From positions 16,750 through 80,749 of the forward strand of contig NZ_RJWA01000014.1 of assembly GCF_003762835.1 (NCBI RefSeq): a DNA stretch of 64,000 nt. The letters run 5' to 3'. Position 1 is the stretch's first letter. The number at the start of each line of letters is the position of its first letter. Source of the stretch: Micromonospora sp. HM5-17 (GTDB lineage Bacteria; Actinomycetota; Actinomycetes; Mycobacteriales; Micromonosporaceae). A model generated the notes under the pieces. The model did no database searches and was not told where the DNA came from. It worked only from the letters and a program-made list of their open reading frames with translations. Shown piece by piece: positions 55,806 to 64,000 of this stretch. The translations under genes and the position numbers were made by a program.

Positions 55806-55820
55806 GGACATGGGTTGTCC
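55806..55820. promoter_or_regulatory. Second operator upstream of the sialidase promoter
   Basis: GGACATGGGTTGTCC keeps both GGAC and GTCC arms at the same 7-bp spacing. 132 bp from the promoter-proximal copy. Confidence 0.6.
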
Positions 55821-55952
55821 TAGCGTGATCCGCCCCTACGCCCGAGCGGCGTGGCGGTCGGCCGGACCGCCTACCGGGCGTACCGGCGCTATCCTCGCGC
55901 TGTGCCCCGGCCAGCGGGGTCCCCGGCCACCGGGCGGTGCTGTGGAGGAGCC

Positions 55953-56495
55953 ATGACCCTGACGAGTCGGCTCGCCCGCCTCGACGACGTACCGGTGCTG
56001 CTGCCGCTGATCGACGCCGCCATCACCGAGCTGCAGAAGGGCTTTCTCGACGAGGCCCAGATCGCCGCGAGTCGGGCCATCATGGGCATCGACACGCAGC
56101 TCATCGAGGACGGGACCTACTACGTCGCCGAATGGGACGGCACCGTCGTCGGCTGCGGTGGCTGGAGCCGCCGGGCCACCCTGTACGGTGGCGACCACTC
56201 CCGGGGTCGGGACCCCGCGCTGCTGGACCCGGCCCGGGATCCGGCCCGGATCCGGGCGATGTACACCCACCCCCGGTTCGCCCGCCGGGGCGTCGGCCGG
56301 CTGATCCTCGCCCGCTGCGAGGCCGCCGCCCACGCCGAGGGGTTCACCTCGGTCGAACTCATGGCGACCCTTGCCGGCCGGCCCCTCTACGAGGCCGCCG
56401 GATTCGAGCCGGTCGCGCACGTCGCGGACGCGGCCGGCGGCGTCCCCGTCCCGCTGGTCCGGATGCGGAAGTCGATCGCCACCCCGGCCTGTTGA
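55953..56495 (+). CDS. GNAT-family N-acetyltransferase
   Basis: 180 aa acetyl-CoA dependent transferase. Core strands: YYVAEWDGTVVGCGGWSRR, the acetyl-CoA loop MYTHPRFARRGVGRLILARC, and the C-terminal TLAGRPLYEAAGFEPV. Acceptor unknown. ATG at 55953 follows GGAGGAG. It may share the operator region with the sialidase gene but sits about 130 bp from the nearest copy, so regulon membership is uncertain. Confidence 0.9.
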   Translation: MTLTSRLARLDDVPVLLPLIDAAITELQKGFLDEAQIAASRAIMGIDTQLIEDGTYYVAEWDGTVVGCGGWSRRATLYGGDHSRGRDPALLDPARDPARIRAMYTHPRFARRGVGRLILARCEAAAHAEGFTSVELMATLAGRPLYEAAGFEPVAHVADAAGGVPVPLVRMRKSIATPAC

Positions 56496-56667
56496 CCCGG
56501 CCGGATCGCGGCGCCCCCGGTCGACGGCTCCGGTGGGAGACCGGACGGCGCGACCCGAGCGGGTGGAAGGCCGGCTCGGCGCCTGGGACGATGGATCGAA
56601 GCTGTTCGAAGGCGAGTCACCGGGTCCGGTCGGACGGCCGGATCCCGCGACCGAGAGGCGGCACCGC

Positions 56668-57249
56668 ATGAGCGTGCGGCGACCGTACGGCATCGTCCTG
56701 GGGCGCTTCCAGCCCGTGCACCTCGGCCACGCCGAGTACCTGCGGGCGGCCCGGCGGCGCTGCACCCGGCTCGTCATCGGCATCACCAACCCGGATCTCG
56801 CCGCGCTGCGCGCGACCGCCGAGGACCCGGCCCGGTCGATGGCGTGGAACAACCCCTTCACCTATTACCAGCGGACGATGATGGTGGAGGCCGCCTGCGC
56901 GGACGAGGGCTGGACGCCCGGCGACTACCTCGTCGTCCCGGCACCCGTCAACGAGCCCGACCGCCTTGGCCAGTACCTGCCGCCACCCGACGAGGCGACC
57001 GTGTTCGTCACCATCTACGACGAGTGGGGAGAGACGAAGAAGCGCAGACTGGAGGCGCTCGGCTATTCGGTCGAGACGCTGTGGCGGCGCACCATGGCCG
57101 AACGCGTCACCTCCGGCACCGAGATCAGGGCGGCGCTGCGGGCCGGCTCGGCCCGGTGGCGCCGCCACGTCTCGCCCCGGGTCGTCCCGCTGCTCGAGGC
57201 GTACGCCCGGGACCTGACCGACCGGCGCCACACCGGGCAGAATCCGTGA
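56668..57249 (+). CDS. Nucleotidyltransferase of the cytidylyltransferase fold (NadM-like)
   Basis: 193 aa. Begins PYGIVLGRFQPVHLGHAEYL, the GRFQPxHxGH nucleotide-binding motif of NMN adenylyltransferases of the archaeal/NadM type, and carries a late TSGTEIRAALRAGSARWRRH matching the second ISSTxIR-type motif. Could make NAD from NMN and ATP, or transfer a nucleotide to another phosphorylated compound; the insert EWGETKKRRLEALGY is not typical of NadM. ATG at 56668. Confidence 0.78.
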   Translation: MSVRRPYGIVLGRFQPVHLGHAEYLRAARRRCTRLVIGITNPDLAALRATAEDPARSMAWNNPFTYYQRTMMVEAACADEGWTPGDYLVVPAPVNEPDRLGQYLPPPDEATVFVTIYDEWGETKKRRLEALGYSVETLWRRTMAERVTSGTEIRAALRAGSARWRRHVSPRVVPLLEAYARDLTDRRHTGQNP

Positions 57250-57515
57250 CCGAATGTCGGACTATGACCGATATCACACGCTGAAGTGCCGACGGCCTGT
57301 GTCGTCCGGGTCCTCGCCCGCGCCCCGATGCGCGGTGGCGACCACCGTCGTGGGGCTGCCGGCGGCGGCCCGGCGGAGGGGAAGACCCGGAGGGTGACCC
57401 GGGGTGGCACTTCGCGCGCTGCCGGCACGCGACTGGCACCCAAGATCGATCGAGGCCGGAGACAGAGCGGCCCAGGTGCGGCGATCACGCCACTGACCTG
57501 GGCGGAGGGGTCCAG

Positions 57516-57586
57516 AGCGGGCGACGGGAATCGAACCCGCACCGTCAGTTTGGAAGACTGAAGCTCTGCCATTGAGCTACGCCCGC
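57516..57586 (-). tRNA. tRNA-Gly (anticodon TCC)
   Basis: 71-nt cloverleaf on the minus strand: acceptor GCGGGCG/CGCCCGC, D arm GCTC/GAGC, anticodon arm TCAGT-CTTCCAA-ACTGA, T arm GCGGG-TTCGATT-CCCGT, discriminator T. CCA is not encoded. Confidence 0.95.
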
Positions 57587-57836
57587 GCTCGCCCCGGTCG
57601 CCCCGGGACGCGTCAGATAGCGTAGCCAATCACCCGGCCGGGTGGGTACCGGGATCCGCCGGCGGACGGGGTCGTCCGTGGGACGCGGCCGGCGCCAATC
57701 ATGATCAACTTTCCGGTACGACGGACGGCGTGACCCGGCGTACGCCAGGATCGGCCGGGTCGGGTCGACACGGACCGGGCGGGCGGAGACCGGGCGGGCG
57801 CGACCCGGACGCGGAGGCATACACTCTTCCACGCCA

Positions 57837-57910
57837 CGGGGTGTGGCGCAGCTTGGTAGCGCACTCGCTTTGGGAGCGAGGGGCCGTGGGTTCAAATCCC
57901 GCCACCCCGA
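57837..57910 (+). tRNA. tRNA-Pro (anticodon TGG)
   Basis: 74-nt cloverleaf: acceptor CGGGGTG/CACCCCG, D arm GCGC/GCGC, anticodon arm CTCGC-TTTGGGA-GCGAG, T arm GTGGG-TTCAAAT-CCCGC, discriminator A. CCA is not encoded. A -10-like TACACT lies at 57820-57825. Confidence 0.95.
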
Positions 57911-58035
57911 CTGTCGCTCGGCGGCGAGGCGTGCATGCCCACCCCGCGCCGCCGGGCACCCATGCCGGCTCGCCTACACTCGATGGGCTGAATCCGGCCC
58001 GAAATCAAGATCGAGATCCGTCGAGGAGTACGCCT

Positions 58036-59379
58036 GTGAAGAGCACCGTCGAGACTCTGAGCCCGACGCGCGTGCGGCTCGCCATCGAGGTGCCGTTCGT
58101 CGAGCTCGAGCCGAGCCTCAAGAAGGCGTACCGGGACATTGCCCAGCAGATCAACGTGCCCGGCTTCCGGCGCGGCAAGGTGCCGGCCGTCGTGATCGAC
58201 CAGCGGCTCGGGCGCGGCACGGTGCTCAACGAGGCAGTCCAGAACGCCATTCCGGAGAACTTTCTGGCCGCGGTCCGGGAGCACGACGTCAAGACCCTGG
58301 GCCGGCCCGAGGTGGAGATCACCGAGTTCAGCGACGGCGACACGCTCAAGTTCACCGCCGAGGTCGACGTCCGCCCCCAGATCACGGTTCCCGACCTCTC
58401 CACGGTCGAGGTGACCGTCGACGAGCTGCAGATCGACGACAGCGAGGTCGACACCCAGGTCAGCAACCTGCGGGAGCGGTTCGCCACGCTGAAGACGGTC
58501 GAGCGGCCAGCCCGGGAGGGCGACTACGTGCAGATCGACCTGGCGGCGACGGTCGACGGCGAGGCGGTTCCGGGGGGTTCGGCCACCAACATCTCGCACG
58601 AGGTCGGGAGCAAGCAGCTCCTGCCGGGGCTGGACGAGGTCCTGGTCGGCCTCTCCGCCGGCGAGTCGAAGACCTTCGTCACCCAGCTGGTCGGGGGAGA
58701 GTTCGCCGGCCGGGACGCCGACGTGTCGGTGACGGTCCGCACCGTCAAGGAGAAGGAGCTCCCGGCCCTGGACGACGAGTTCGCCCAGCTCGCGAGCGAG
58801 TTCGACACCCTGGAGGAGCTCCGCGACGACGTACGGGAGCGGATCACCCGGTCCAAGCGGCTCGAGCAGATCTACGCGGCCCGGGACAAGGCCCTGGAGC
58901 AGCTCGTCGCGGCCGCCGAGGTGCCGGCGCCCGAGGGGGTCGTCCGGGACGAGGTCAAGCACCGCAAGCAGGCGATGGTCGACCAGCTCGAGCGGATCGG
59001 CACCTCGCTGGAGGAGTACCTCAGCACGGAGGGGAAGACCGAGGAGCAGATCGACGCCGAGCTGACCGAGGCGGCGACCCAGGGCGTCAAGATCCAGCTG
59101 CTGCTGGACACTGTGGCCGATGCCGAGGAGGTGCAGGTCACCGACGACGAGTTCGGCCACGAGATCGTCCACCGGGCCCGGCACGCCGCCATGCCGGCGC
59201 AGCAGTACTACGACCAGCTGGTCCGCGCCGGTACCGCCGTCGCCGTCTACGGCGACGTCCGTCGGGGCAAGGCGCTGGCGCTGATCATGGAGCGGATCAA
59301 GATCACCGACTCGGCGGGGAACCCCGTCAGCCTGGAAGAGATCCGGAAGGCGACCGGCGGCAACGACCAGGAAAGCTGA
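58036..59379 (+). CDS. tig: Trigger factor
   Basis: 447 aa ribosome-bound chaperone and prolyl isomerase. N-terminal ribosome-binding domain with the signature NVPGFRRGKVP, the FKBP-type isomerase domain (about 150-235, GDYVQIDLAATVDG to VSVTVRTVKEKELPALDDEF), and the helical chaperone domain ending in a polar tail. GTG at 58036 follows GAGGAG. It heads the tig-clpP1-clpP2-clpX block. Confidence 0.96.
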   Translation: MKSTVETLSPTRVRLAIEVPFVELEPSLKKAYRDIAQQINVPGFRRGKVPAVVIDQRLGRGTVLNEAVQNAIPENFLAAVREHDVKTLGRPEVEITEFSDGDTLKFTAEVDVRPQITVPDLSTVEVTVDELQIDDSEVDTQVSNLRERFATLKTVERPAREGDYVQIDLAATVDGEAVPGGSATNISHEVGSKQLLPGLDEVLVGLSAGESKTFVTQLVGGEFAGRDADVSVTVRTVKEKELPALDDEFAQLASEFDTLEELRDDVRERITRSKRLEQIYAARDKALEQLVAAAEVPAPEGVVRDEVKHRKQAMVDQLERIGTSLEEYLSTEGKTEEQIDAELTEAATQGVKIQLLLDTVADAEEVQVTDDEFGHEIVHRARHAAMPAQQYYDQLVRAGTAVAVYGDVRRGKALALIMERIKITDSAGNPVSLEEIRKATGGNDQES

Positions 59380-59456
59380 CGCGGCCGGTCGGATGCGGTT
59401 CTGCCGGTCCGGATCCGACCAGCCGGTCTGCGGGCGTACGCCTGCCGTGGCATCTG

Positions 59457-59470
59457 CGCTGAGAGCGAAC
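59457..59470. promoter_or_regulatory. ClgR binding site upstream of clpP1
   Basis: CGCTGAGAGCGAAC; on the other strand GTTCGC-TCTCA-GCG, which fits the ClgR consensus GTTCGC-N5-GCG known from streptomycetes and corynebacteria. Located 80 bp before clpP1. Confidence 0.7.
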
Positions 59471-59549
59471 AGTGCCGGGACAGGGGCGTTCTGACCCTCG
59501 TCAGCGGTTAGTGTCGGGCCTAAGACGGCACGGAGAGCGAAGGGCTGCC

Positions 59550-60194
59550 ATGACTGGTTCAGACTTCTCAGCTATGCCCATGCGGATCCTCGAGGCCCGC
59601 ACGGGGGACGCGTTCGGTGGCAACCTTGACGACTCGGTTTACAACCGCCTGCTCAAGGAGCGGATCATCTTCCTGGGCAGCGAGGTGACCGATCAGGTCG
59701 CCAACCGCATCTGCGCACAGCTGCTGCTGCTCGCGGCGGAGGACCCCGACCGCGACATCAACCTGTGGATCAACTCGCCGGGTGGTTCGGTCTACTCGGG
59801 CATGGCGATCTACGACACCATGCAGTTCATCGACAACGACGTCTCGACCGTCGCGATGGGCATGGCGGCCTCCATGGGGCAGCTGCTGCTCTGCGCCGGC
59901 ACCAAGGGCAAGCGGTACGCGCTGCCGCACGCCCGGATCATGATGCACCAGCCCTCCGGCGGTATGGGCGGTACGGCGTCCGACATCGCCATCCAGGCCG
60001 AGCAGATGCTCTACACGAAGCGGATGTTCCAGGAGCGGGTCGCCTTCCACACGGGTCAGACCCAGGAGCAGATCGAGGCCGACTCCGACCGGGACCGGTG
60101 GTTCACCGCGCAGGAGGCACTCGACTACGGCTTCATCGACAAGGTGATCACCGGGGCCGCGCAGGTTCCGGAAGGCGCCGGGACCCTGAACTGA
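59550..60194 (+). CDS. clpP1: ATP-dependent Clp protease proteolytic subunit 1
   Basis: 214 aa serine protease subunit of the ClpP barrel. Catalytic Ser in [12 protein letters not shown] and His in [10 protein letters not shown]; the Asp is in the DSDRDRWF segment. The N-terminal 15 residues are probably removed. It forms a mixed barrel with ClpP2 in mycobacteria. ATG 59550 after GCGAAGGG; clpP2 follows after 11 nt. Confidence 0.95.
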   Translation: MTGSDFSAMPMRILEARTGDAFGGNLDDSVYNRLLKERIIFLGSEVTDQVANRICAQLLLLAAEDPDRDINLWINSPGGSVYSGMAIYDTMQFIDNDVSTVAMGMAASMGQLLLCAGTKGKRYALPHARIMMHQPSGGMGGTASDIAIQAEQMLYTKRMFQERVAFHTGQTQEQIEADSDRDRWFTAQEALDYGFIDKVITGAAQVPEGAGTLN

Positions 60195-60205
60195 GGAGCT
60201 TGACG

Positions 60206-60871
60206 ATGACCGACCCGACCCTGCTGTCGTCCGGCTTCCAGCCGGTGCACAACCGGTACGTGCTCCCCTCCTTCGTCGAGCGCACGTCGTACGGCGTCAA
60301 GGAGTCGAACCCGTACAACAAGCTCTTCGAGGACCGGATCATCTTCCTCGGCGTCCAGATCGACGACGCGTCGGCCAACGACGTGATGGCCCAGCTGCTG
60401 ACGCTCGAGGGGAGCGATCCGGACCGCGACATCATCATGTACATCAACTCGCCCGGCGGCTCCTTCACCGCCATGACGGCGATCTACGACACGATGCAGT
60501 ACGTCCGCCCGGACATCCAGACCGTCTGCCTCGGGCAGGCGGCCAGCGCGGCCGCGGTGCTCCTCGCCGCCGGCACGCCCGGTAAGCGGATGGCGCTGCC
60601 GAGCTCCCGGATCATCATCCACCAGCCGGCCACCGAGGGCGGCTACGGTCAGGGCTCGGACATCGAGATCCAGGCCCGCGAGATCCTGCGGATGCGCTCG
60701 CAGCTGGAGGAGATGATCGCGCGGCACTCCAACCAGCCGATCGAGCGGGTCCGCAAGGACATCGACCGTGACAAGTTCATGACGGCCGAGGAGGCCCGGC
60801 AGTACGGGCTGGTCGACACCATCCTGACCAGCCGTAAGAAGGGCCTGCTCGCGGCCAACGCCGCGAGCTGA
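60206..60871 (+). CDS. clpP2: ATP-dependent Clp protease proteolytic subunit 2
   Basis: 221 aa. Catalytic Ser in [11 protein letters not shown] and His in RIIIHQPA; Asp in the KDIDRDKF segment. Longer N terminus than ClpP1 ([20 protein letters not shown]). ATG at 60206 with GAGGAG upstream, in an operon with clpP1. ClpX, encoded next, unfolds substrates for the complex. Confidence 0.95.
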   Translation: MTDPTLLSSGFQPVHNRYVLPSFVERTSYGVKESNPYNKLFEDRIIFLGVQIDDASANDVMAQLLTLEGSDPDRDIIMYINSPGGSFTAMTAIYDTMQYVRPDIQTVCLGQAASAAAVLLAAGTPGKRMALPSSRIIIHQPATEGGYGQGSDIEIQAREILRMRSQLEEMIARHSNQPIERVRKDIDRDKFMTAEEARQYGLVDTILTSRKKGLLAANAAS

Positions 60872-60880
60872 TCAACCTGG

Positions 60881-60923
60881 GTCAGGGGCCGGTCCGAGGT
60901 TCACGCCACGGCCGGCCCCTGAC
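60881..60923 (+). terminator. Hairpin terminator after clpP2
   Basis: A 12-bp perfect stem (60881-60892 with 60912-60923), 19-nt loop, followed by CCCGTTTT. It separates clpP1P2 from clpX. Confidence 0.8.
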
Positions 60924-61085
60924 ACACCCGTTTTGGGGGTCGGAGAACCCTCGTGGAGCGGGTAACGTCGGTTCTGCACCGCCCATCGCCGGTCGGGACC
61001 GGCCGGCGAGGACAACCGACGGGGCGTACCGTCCGCAGGCCAGGGCCTTACACAGGGCCGGCCGATGAGCGCAGGGAGAACGTAG

Positions 61086-62375
61086 GTGGCACGGATCGGC
61101 GACGGCGGCGACCTACTCAAATGTTCCTTCTGCGGCAAGTCGCAGAAGCAGGTCAGGAAGCTCATCGCAGGGCCGGCGGTGTACATCTGCGACGAGTGCA
61201 TCGACCTCTGCAACGAGATCATCGAAGAGGAGCTGGCCGAGTCCGGCGAGGTGAAGTGGGAAGAGCTTCCCAAGCCGATGGAGATCTGCCAGTTCCTCGA
61301 CCAGTACGTCGTGGGGCAGGAGCAGGCCAAGAAGGCGCTGTCGGTCGCCGTCTACAACCACTACAAGCGGATCCAGGCGGAGGCCGCCGGGCACAGCTCC
61401 GGCGAGACGGTGGAACTGGCCAAGTCCAACATCCTGCTGATCGGCCCCACCGGGTGTGGCAAGACACACCTCGCCCAGACCCTGGCCCGGATGCTCAACG
61501 TCCCGTTCGCCATCGCCGACGCGACCGCGTTGACCGAGGCCGGCTACGTCGGGGAAGACGTCGAGAACATCCTCCTCAAGCTGATCCAGGCGGCCGACTA
61601 CGACATCAAGCGGGCCGAGACCGGGATCATCTACATCGACGAGGTCGACAAGATCGCCCGGAAGTCGGAGAACCCGTCGATCACCCGGGACGTCTCGGGC
61701 GAGGGCGTACAGCAGGCGCTGCTCAAGATCCTGGAGGGTACGGTCGCGAACGTGCCGCCACAGGGCGGCCGTAAGCACCCGCACCAGGAATTCATCCAGA
61801 TCGACACCACGAACGTCCTCTTCATCTGCGGTGGGGCCTTCGCCGGCCTCGACCAGATCATCGAGGCCCGTATCGGTCAGGGCGGTCTCGGCTTCGGCGC
61901 CCGCCTGCGCTCGGTCTCCGAACGGTCCACCGACGACATCTTCAGCCAGGTGATGCCGGAGGACATGCTTAAGTTCGGCCTGATCCCCGAGTTCATCGGC
62001 CGACTTCCGGTGATCACGAGCGTGCGGAGCCTCAACCGGGAGGCCCTGGTGCGGATCCTCACCGAACCGCGCAACGCCCTGGTCCGGCAGTACCAGCGCC
62101 TCTTCGAGCTCGACGGCGTGGAGCTGGAGTTCGAGCCGGCCGCCCTGGAGGCGATCGCCGACCAGGCGATGCTGCGGGGCACCGGTGCCCGTGGGCTCCG
62201 GGCCATTCTCGAGGAGGTTCTCCTCTCGGTGATGTACGAGGTGCCGAGCAACCCGAACGCCGCGCGGGTCCTGATCACCCGGGAGGTCGTGCTGGAGAAC
62301 GTCTACCCGACGATCGTGCCGCGCGAGTTCACCGGGCGCCGGGCCCGGCGCGAGCGCGAGGAGAAGTCGGCCTGA
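61086..62375 (+). CDS. clpX: ATP-dependent Clp protease ATP-binding subunit ClpX
   Basis: 429 aa AAA+ unfoldase. N-terminal zinc domain with CSFCGK and CDECIDLC, Walker [10 protein letters not shown], Walker [11 protein letters not shown], pore loop GYVGED, and the ClpP-docking loop GGLGFGARL (LGF). Sensor 2 region [16 protein letters not shown] at 61086 follows AGGGAG. It has its own promoter region after the clpP2 terminator. Confidence 0.96.
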   Translation: MARIGDGGDLLKCSFCGKSQKQVRKLIAGPAVYICDECIDLCNEIIEEELAESGEVKWEELPKPMEICQFLDQYVVGQEQAKKALSVAVYNHYKRIQAEAAGHSSGETVELAKSNILLIGPTGCGKTHLAQTLARMLNVPFAIADATALTEAGYVGEDVENILLKLIQAADYDIKRAETGIIYIDEVDKIARKSENPSITRDVSGEGVQQALLKILEGTVANVPPQGGRKHPHQEFIQIDTTNVLFICGGAFAGLDQIIEARIGQGGLGFGARLRSVSERSTDDIFSQVMPEDMLKFGLIPEFIGRLPVITSVRSLNREALVRILTEPRNALVRQYQRLFELDGVELEFEPAALEAIADQAMLRGTGARGLRAILEEVLLSVMYEVPSNPNAARVLITREVVLENVYPTIVPREFTGRRARREREEKSA

Positions 62376-62473
62376 GGAGCAGGCCGCGGGGAGGGCTCGC
62401 CCCCGACCGGGCGGGTCGCCGGGATCGGCGTCACGCTCTGGCCGGTTTCGTGTTCGCCCCGTAGGCTCGGCGC

Positions 62474-63271
62474 ATGCGCGTCGCCGTGTGCCAGCTCAAC
62501 TCCCGCGACGATCGGAAGGCCAATCTGGACGTCGCCGCCGGGTTGCTCGACAGAGCCGCGGCCGCCGGTGCCGACCTGGCCATCCTCCCCGAGTACGTCG
62601 ACTACCTCGGTCCGGGTGAGGGGATGCCCGCTCCGGAGCCGACGGACGGGGAGTTCGCCGAGTTCTTCGCCGGGATCGCACGGCGACACCGGATGTGGGT
62701 GCACGCCGGCTCCTTCCACGAGATCGGGCCGGATCCCACGCACACGTACAACACCTCGTTGCTGTTCGACCGGGATGGCGGCCTCGCCGGGGTCTATCGC
62801 AAGATCCACCTGTACGACGTCGAGATCCCCGGCCGGGTCTCGTATCTGGAGTCACGGACCGTCGCCGCCGGCACCGAGCCGGTCGTGGTCGAGGTCGACG
62901 GGGTCCGGGTCGGCCTCTCGATCTGCTACGATCTCCGGTTCCCGGAGCTCTACCGCCACCTGGCCGTGGTGGGCGGGGCGCAGCTGCTGGTGGTGCCCGC
63001 CGCCTTCATGCTGCACACCGGCCGGGACCACTGGGAGGTGCTGCTGCGGGCCCGGGCGATCGAGAACCAGTGCTACGTGGCGGCGGCGGGGCAGATCGGT
63101 GATCATGAGCCGAACCGCACCTGCTTCGGGCGGAGCATGGTGATCGACCCGTGGGGCACCGTACTCGGGCAGGCTCCCGACACCGTCGGCACGGTCGTGG
63201 TCGACCTTGACCTCGACCGGCTGCGACAGATCCGTACCGAGCTGCCCAGCCTGGCGAACCGCCGGCTCTGA
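62474..63271 (+). CDS. Carbon-nitrogen hydrolase (nitrilase superfamily)
   Basis: 265 aa amidase-type enzyme. Glu-Lys-Cys triad in ILPEYVDY, YRKIHLYD and GLSICYDLRFPELY. Branch resembles Nit1/omega-amidase-like proteins that deaminate alpha-ketoglutaramate or repair deaminated glutathione/mycothiol-type compounds, but the substrate is not settled by sequence. ATG at 62474; a single gene after clpX. Confidence 0.9.
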   Translation: MRVAVCQLNSRDDRKANLDVAAGLLDRAAAAGADLAILPEYVDYLGPGEGMPAPEPTDGEFAEFFAGIARRHRMWVHAGSFHEIGPDPTHTYNTSLLFDRDGGLAGVYRKIHLYDVEIPGRVSYLESRTVAAGTEPVVVEVDGVRVGLSICYDLRFPELYRHLAVVGGAQLLVVPAAFMLHTGRDHWEVLLRARAIENQCYVAAAGQIGDHEPNRTCFGRSMVIDPWGTVLGQAPDTVGTVVVDLDLDRLRQIRTELPSLANRRL

Positions 63272-63282
63272 ACCGGCCGCGC

Positions 63283-63504
63283 CTACTGCAACAACACCCC
63301 GAGGACGGCGAGGCCGACGATCGCCGAGGCGGTGACCAGCAGCCCCGTGGTCATCCGGGAGCGTCCCCGGCGGGCGAGGCGGCGGACCGAGGTGACGAGG
63401 GCGACCAGGACGAAGCCACCGATCACGAGTTGCCAGAAGGGCAGCAGGAGCGCGGAGAGGCTGTCCTGTGCCAGGACGTGGGTTCCGCTCGGTAACGCCG
63501 CCAT
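63283..63504 (-). CDS. Small membrane protein, two helices
   Basis: 73 aa with two hydrophobic helices (FWQLVIGGFVLVALVTSV and GLLVTASAIVGLAVLGVLL) separated by a basic RRLARRGRSR loop. The ATG at 63504 or GTG 63513 begins it; the frame upstream to 63873 is Arg/Pro-rich and crosses promoters of the other strand. Function unknown. Stop is 11 bp from the convergent amidase gene. Confidence 0.6.
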   Translation of the reverse strand: MAALPSGTHVLAQDSLSALLLPFWQLVIGGFVLVALVTSVRRLARRGRSRMTTGLLVTASAIVGLAVLGVLLQ

Positions 63505-63610
63505 GTCTGCCACTGTGGCACGCCCGGCGGGATCCGGCACCACCAAACCCGGCACGGGACCGGCTGGGGCAGCCGGAGATGTTTCGGGAGGGGAGCTCAC
63601 GATCGCCGAT

Positions 63611-63639
63611 TTGCGTCTCGGGGACGGGGAGCGTACCTT
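63611..63639 (+). promoter_or_regulatory. Tandem promoter 1
   Basis: TTGCGT (63611-63616), 17-bp spacer, TACCTT (63634-63639). Confidence 0.5.
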
Positions 63640-63754
63640 TCTACGTGCGAGCGGGACGCCGGACGGAAGGCCGGGCCGCGAGCCCCCGGGCTTGGGCATC
63701 AGATGCCGTACAAGACCGGGCATCTGGGTGGTGCGCTCAGCTGATGGTTTCAGC

Positions 63755-63783
63755 TTGAGTTCGCGAGACCAACCGGGTAAAGT
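63755..63783 (+). promoter_or_regulatory. Tandem promoter 2
   Basis: TTGAGT (63755-63760), 17-bp spacer, TAAAGT (63778-63783). Confidence 0.65.
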
Positions 63784-63863
63784 ACGCGAGGCTGGCAGGA
63801 GCCGGGCGGGAGCGTGGCAACGAGTCGCCGGCCGGTCTGCGGTCTCATCCCTGACGAAGTGAC

Positions 63864-63879
63864 CACTGGTCAACCAGTG
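63864..63879. promoter_or_regulatory. Perfect palindrome, possible operator
   Basis: CACTGGT-CA-ACCAGTG between tandem promoters 2 and 3. Confidence 0.4.
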
Positions 63880-63928
63880 CGCGTCGGCATGGGGAAATCT
63901 CGGGCGATGCGAAGTCAGGCAGATAGCC

Positions 63929-63957
63929 TTGACGGCGCGGAGTCGACCGGGTAGTCT
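63929..63957 (+). promoter_or_regulatory. Tandem promoter 3
   Basis: TTGACG (63929-63934), 17-bp spacer, TAGTCT (63952-63957): the best of the three matches. Confidence 0.7.
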
Positions 63958-64000
63958 GGAGCAGTTGCCCCGGACGTCATCTCAGTAAGTGGGATGACGG

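Larger units (their letters stand above)
55557..55952. other. Divergent control region, sialidase / GNAT
   Basis: 396 bp containing the sialidase promoter and two operator copies (listed separately). No gene. Confidence 0.7.
63505..64000. other. Promoter-rich region at the window end
   Basis: 496 bp without a gene. It holds three rightward promoters, a palindrome (63864-63879) and a 7-bp hairpin at 63975-63999. The transcribed gene lies beyond the window. Confidence 0.6.

Noticed and set aside
63283..63873. Long 196-codon version of the small membrane protein
   Set aside because: The added 123 residues are Arg/Pro-rich and overlap promoters on the opposite strand; only the 73-residue form looks translated.

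Overview
This is a chromosomal window from a high-GC actinomycete. GTG starts and strong Shine-Dalgarno sites are common, and GC at third codon positions is very high. Gene content (EttA, GlbO, PepN, Tig-ClpP1-ClpP2-ClpX, mycothiol-linked nitroreductase family, CtaJ/DUF5130-like pair) fits Actinomycetota. Lrp-linked kynA-kynU, GH33 sialidase, permease-ATPase fusions and a sortase F suggest Micromonosporaceae; that family-level placement is inference. I saw no insertion sequence, prophage, CRISPR array or secondary-metabolite megasynthase.

1-26 kb: trehalose synthesis (otsA and an otsB whose frame runs on into a GH15-type domain), then ettA, a hot-dog thioesterase, a YbjN protein, GlbO haemoglobin, an MFS exporter, an MscS channel, an HNH nuclease, a sortase F with a probable surface substrate, an Lrp regulator divergent from kynA-kynU, a large secreted subtilase, a CtaJ-like/DUF5130 pair, pepN, an Rv2466c-like protein, a DUF1015 protein and rpiB. 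From memory, much of this order (EttA, thioesterase, hypothetical, GlbO, HNH, DUF5130, PepN, Rv2466c, RpiB) follows M. tuberculosis Rv2477c to Rv2465c, and tig-clpP1-clpP2-clpX at 58-62 kb continues the same block. The 32 kb between rpiB and tig is therefore mostly accessory.

26-42 kb: small conserved proteins; a family 2 glycosyltransferase preceded by 11-bp GTNAC repeats; a polysaccharide deacetylase; an SDR; an AT-rich structured stretch that looks like a terminated small RNA; a c-di-AMP (ydaO-type) riboswitch in front of a secreted coiled-coil cell-wall protein; a CDF metal exporter; a macro-domain protein; a sugar ABC operon whose first permease carries a one-base frameshift; an EF-G paralogue with a possible leader peptide; a secreted phosphodiester glycosidase; and an RsbW-like kinase.

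42-56 kb: the most coherent accessory system, read as sialoglycan foraging. A secreted GH33 sialidase and an intracellular GH42 beta-galactosidase accompany a SiaEFGI-like ABC importer (Tat lipoprotein, permease, permease-ATPase fusion, ATPase), a NanA/DapA-family lyase, a CE7 acetyl esterase and two FadR-type regulators. A 15-bp operator, GGACnTnnnAnGTCC, recurs just downstream of three well-formed promoters (importer, beta-galactosidase, sialidase) and near the second regulator, tying these transcripts into one regulon.

56-64 kb: a GNAT acetyltransferase, a cytidylyltransferase-fold protein, tRNA-Gly and tRNA-Pro, tig, clpP1-clpP2 behind a ClgR-type site, clpX, a nitrilase-family amidase and a small membrane protein. 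The window ends in about 500 bp with three tandem promoters of 17-bp spacing, the pattern expected ahead of a very strongly transcribed unit such as an rRNA operon.
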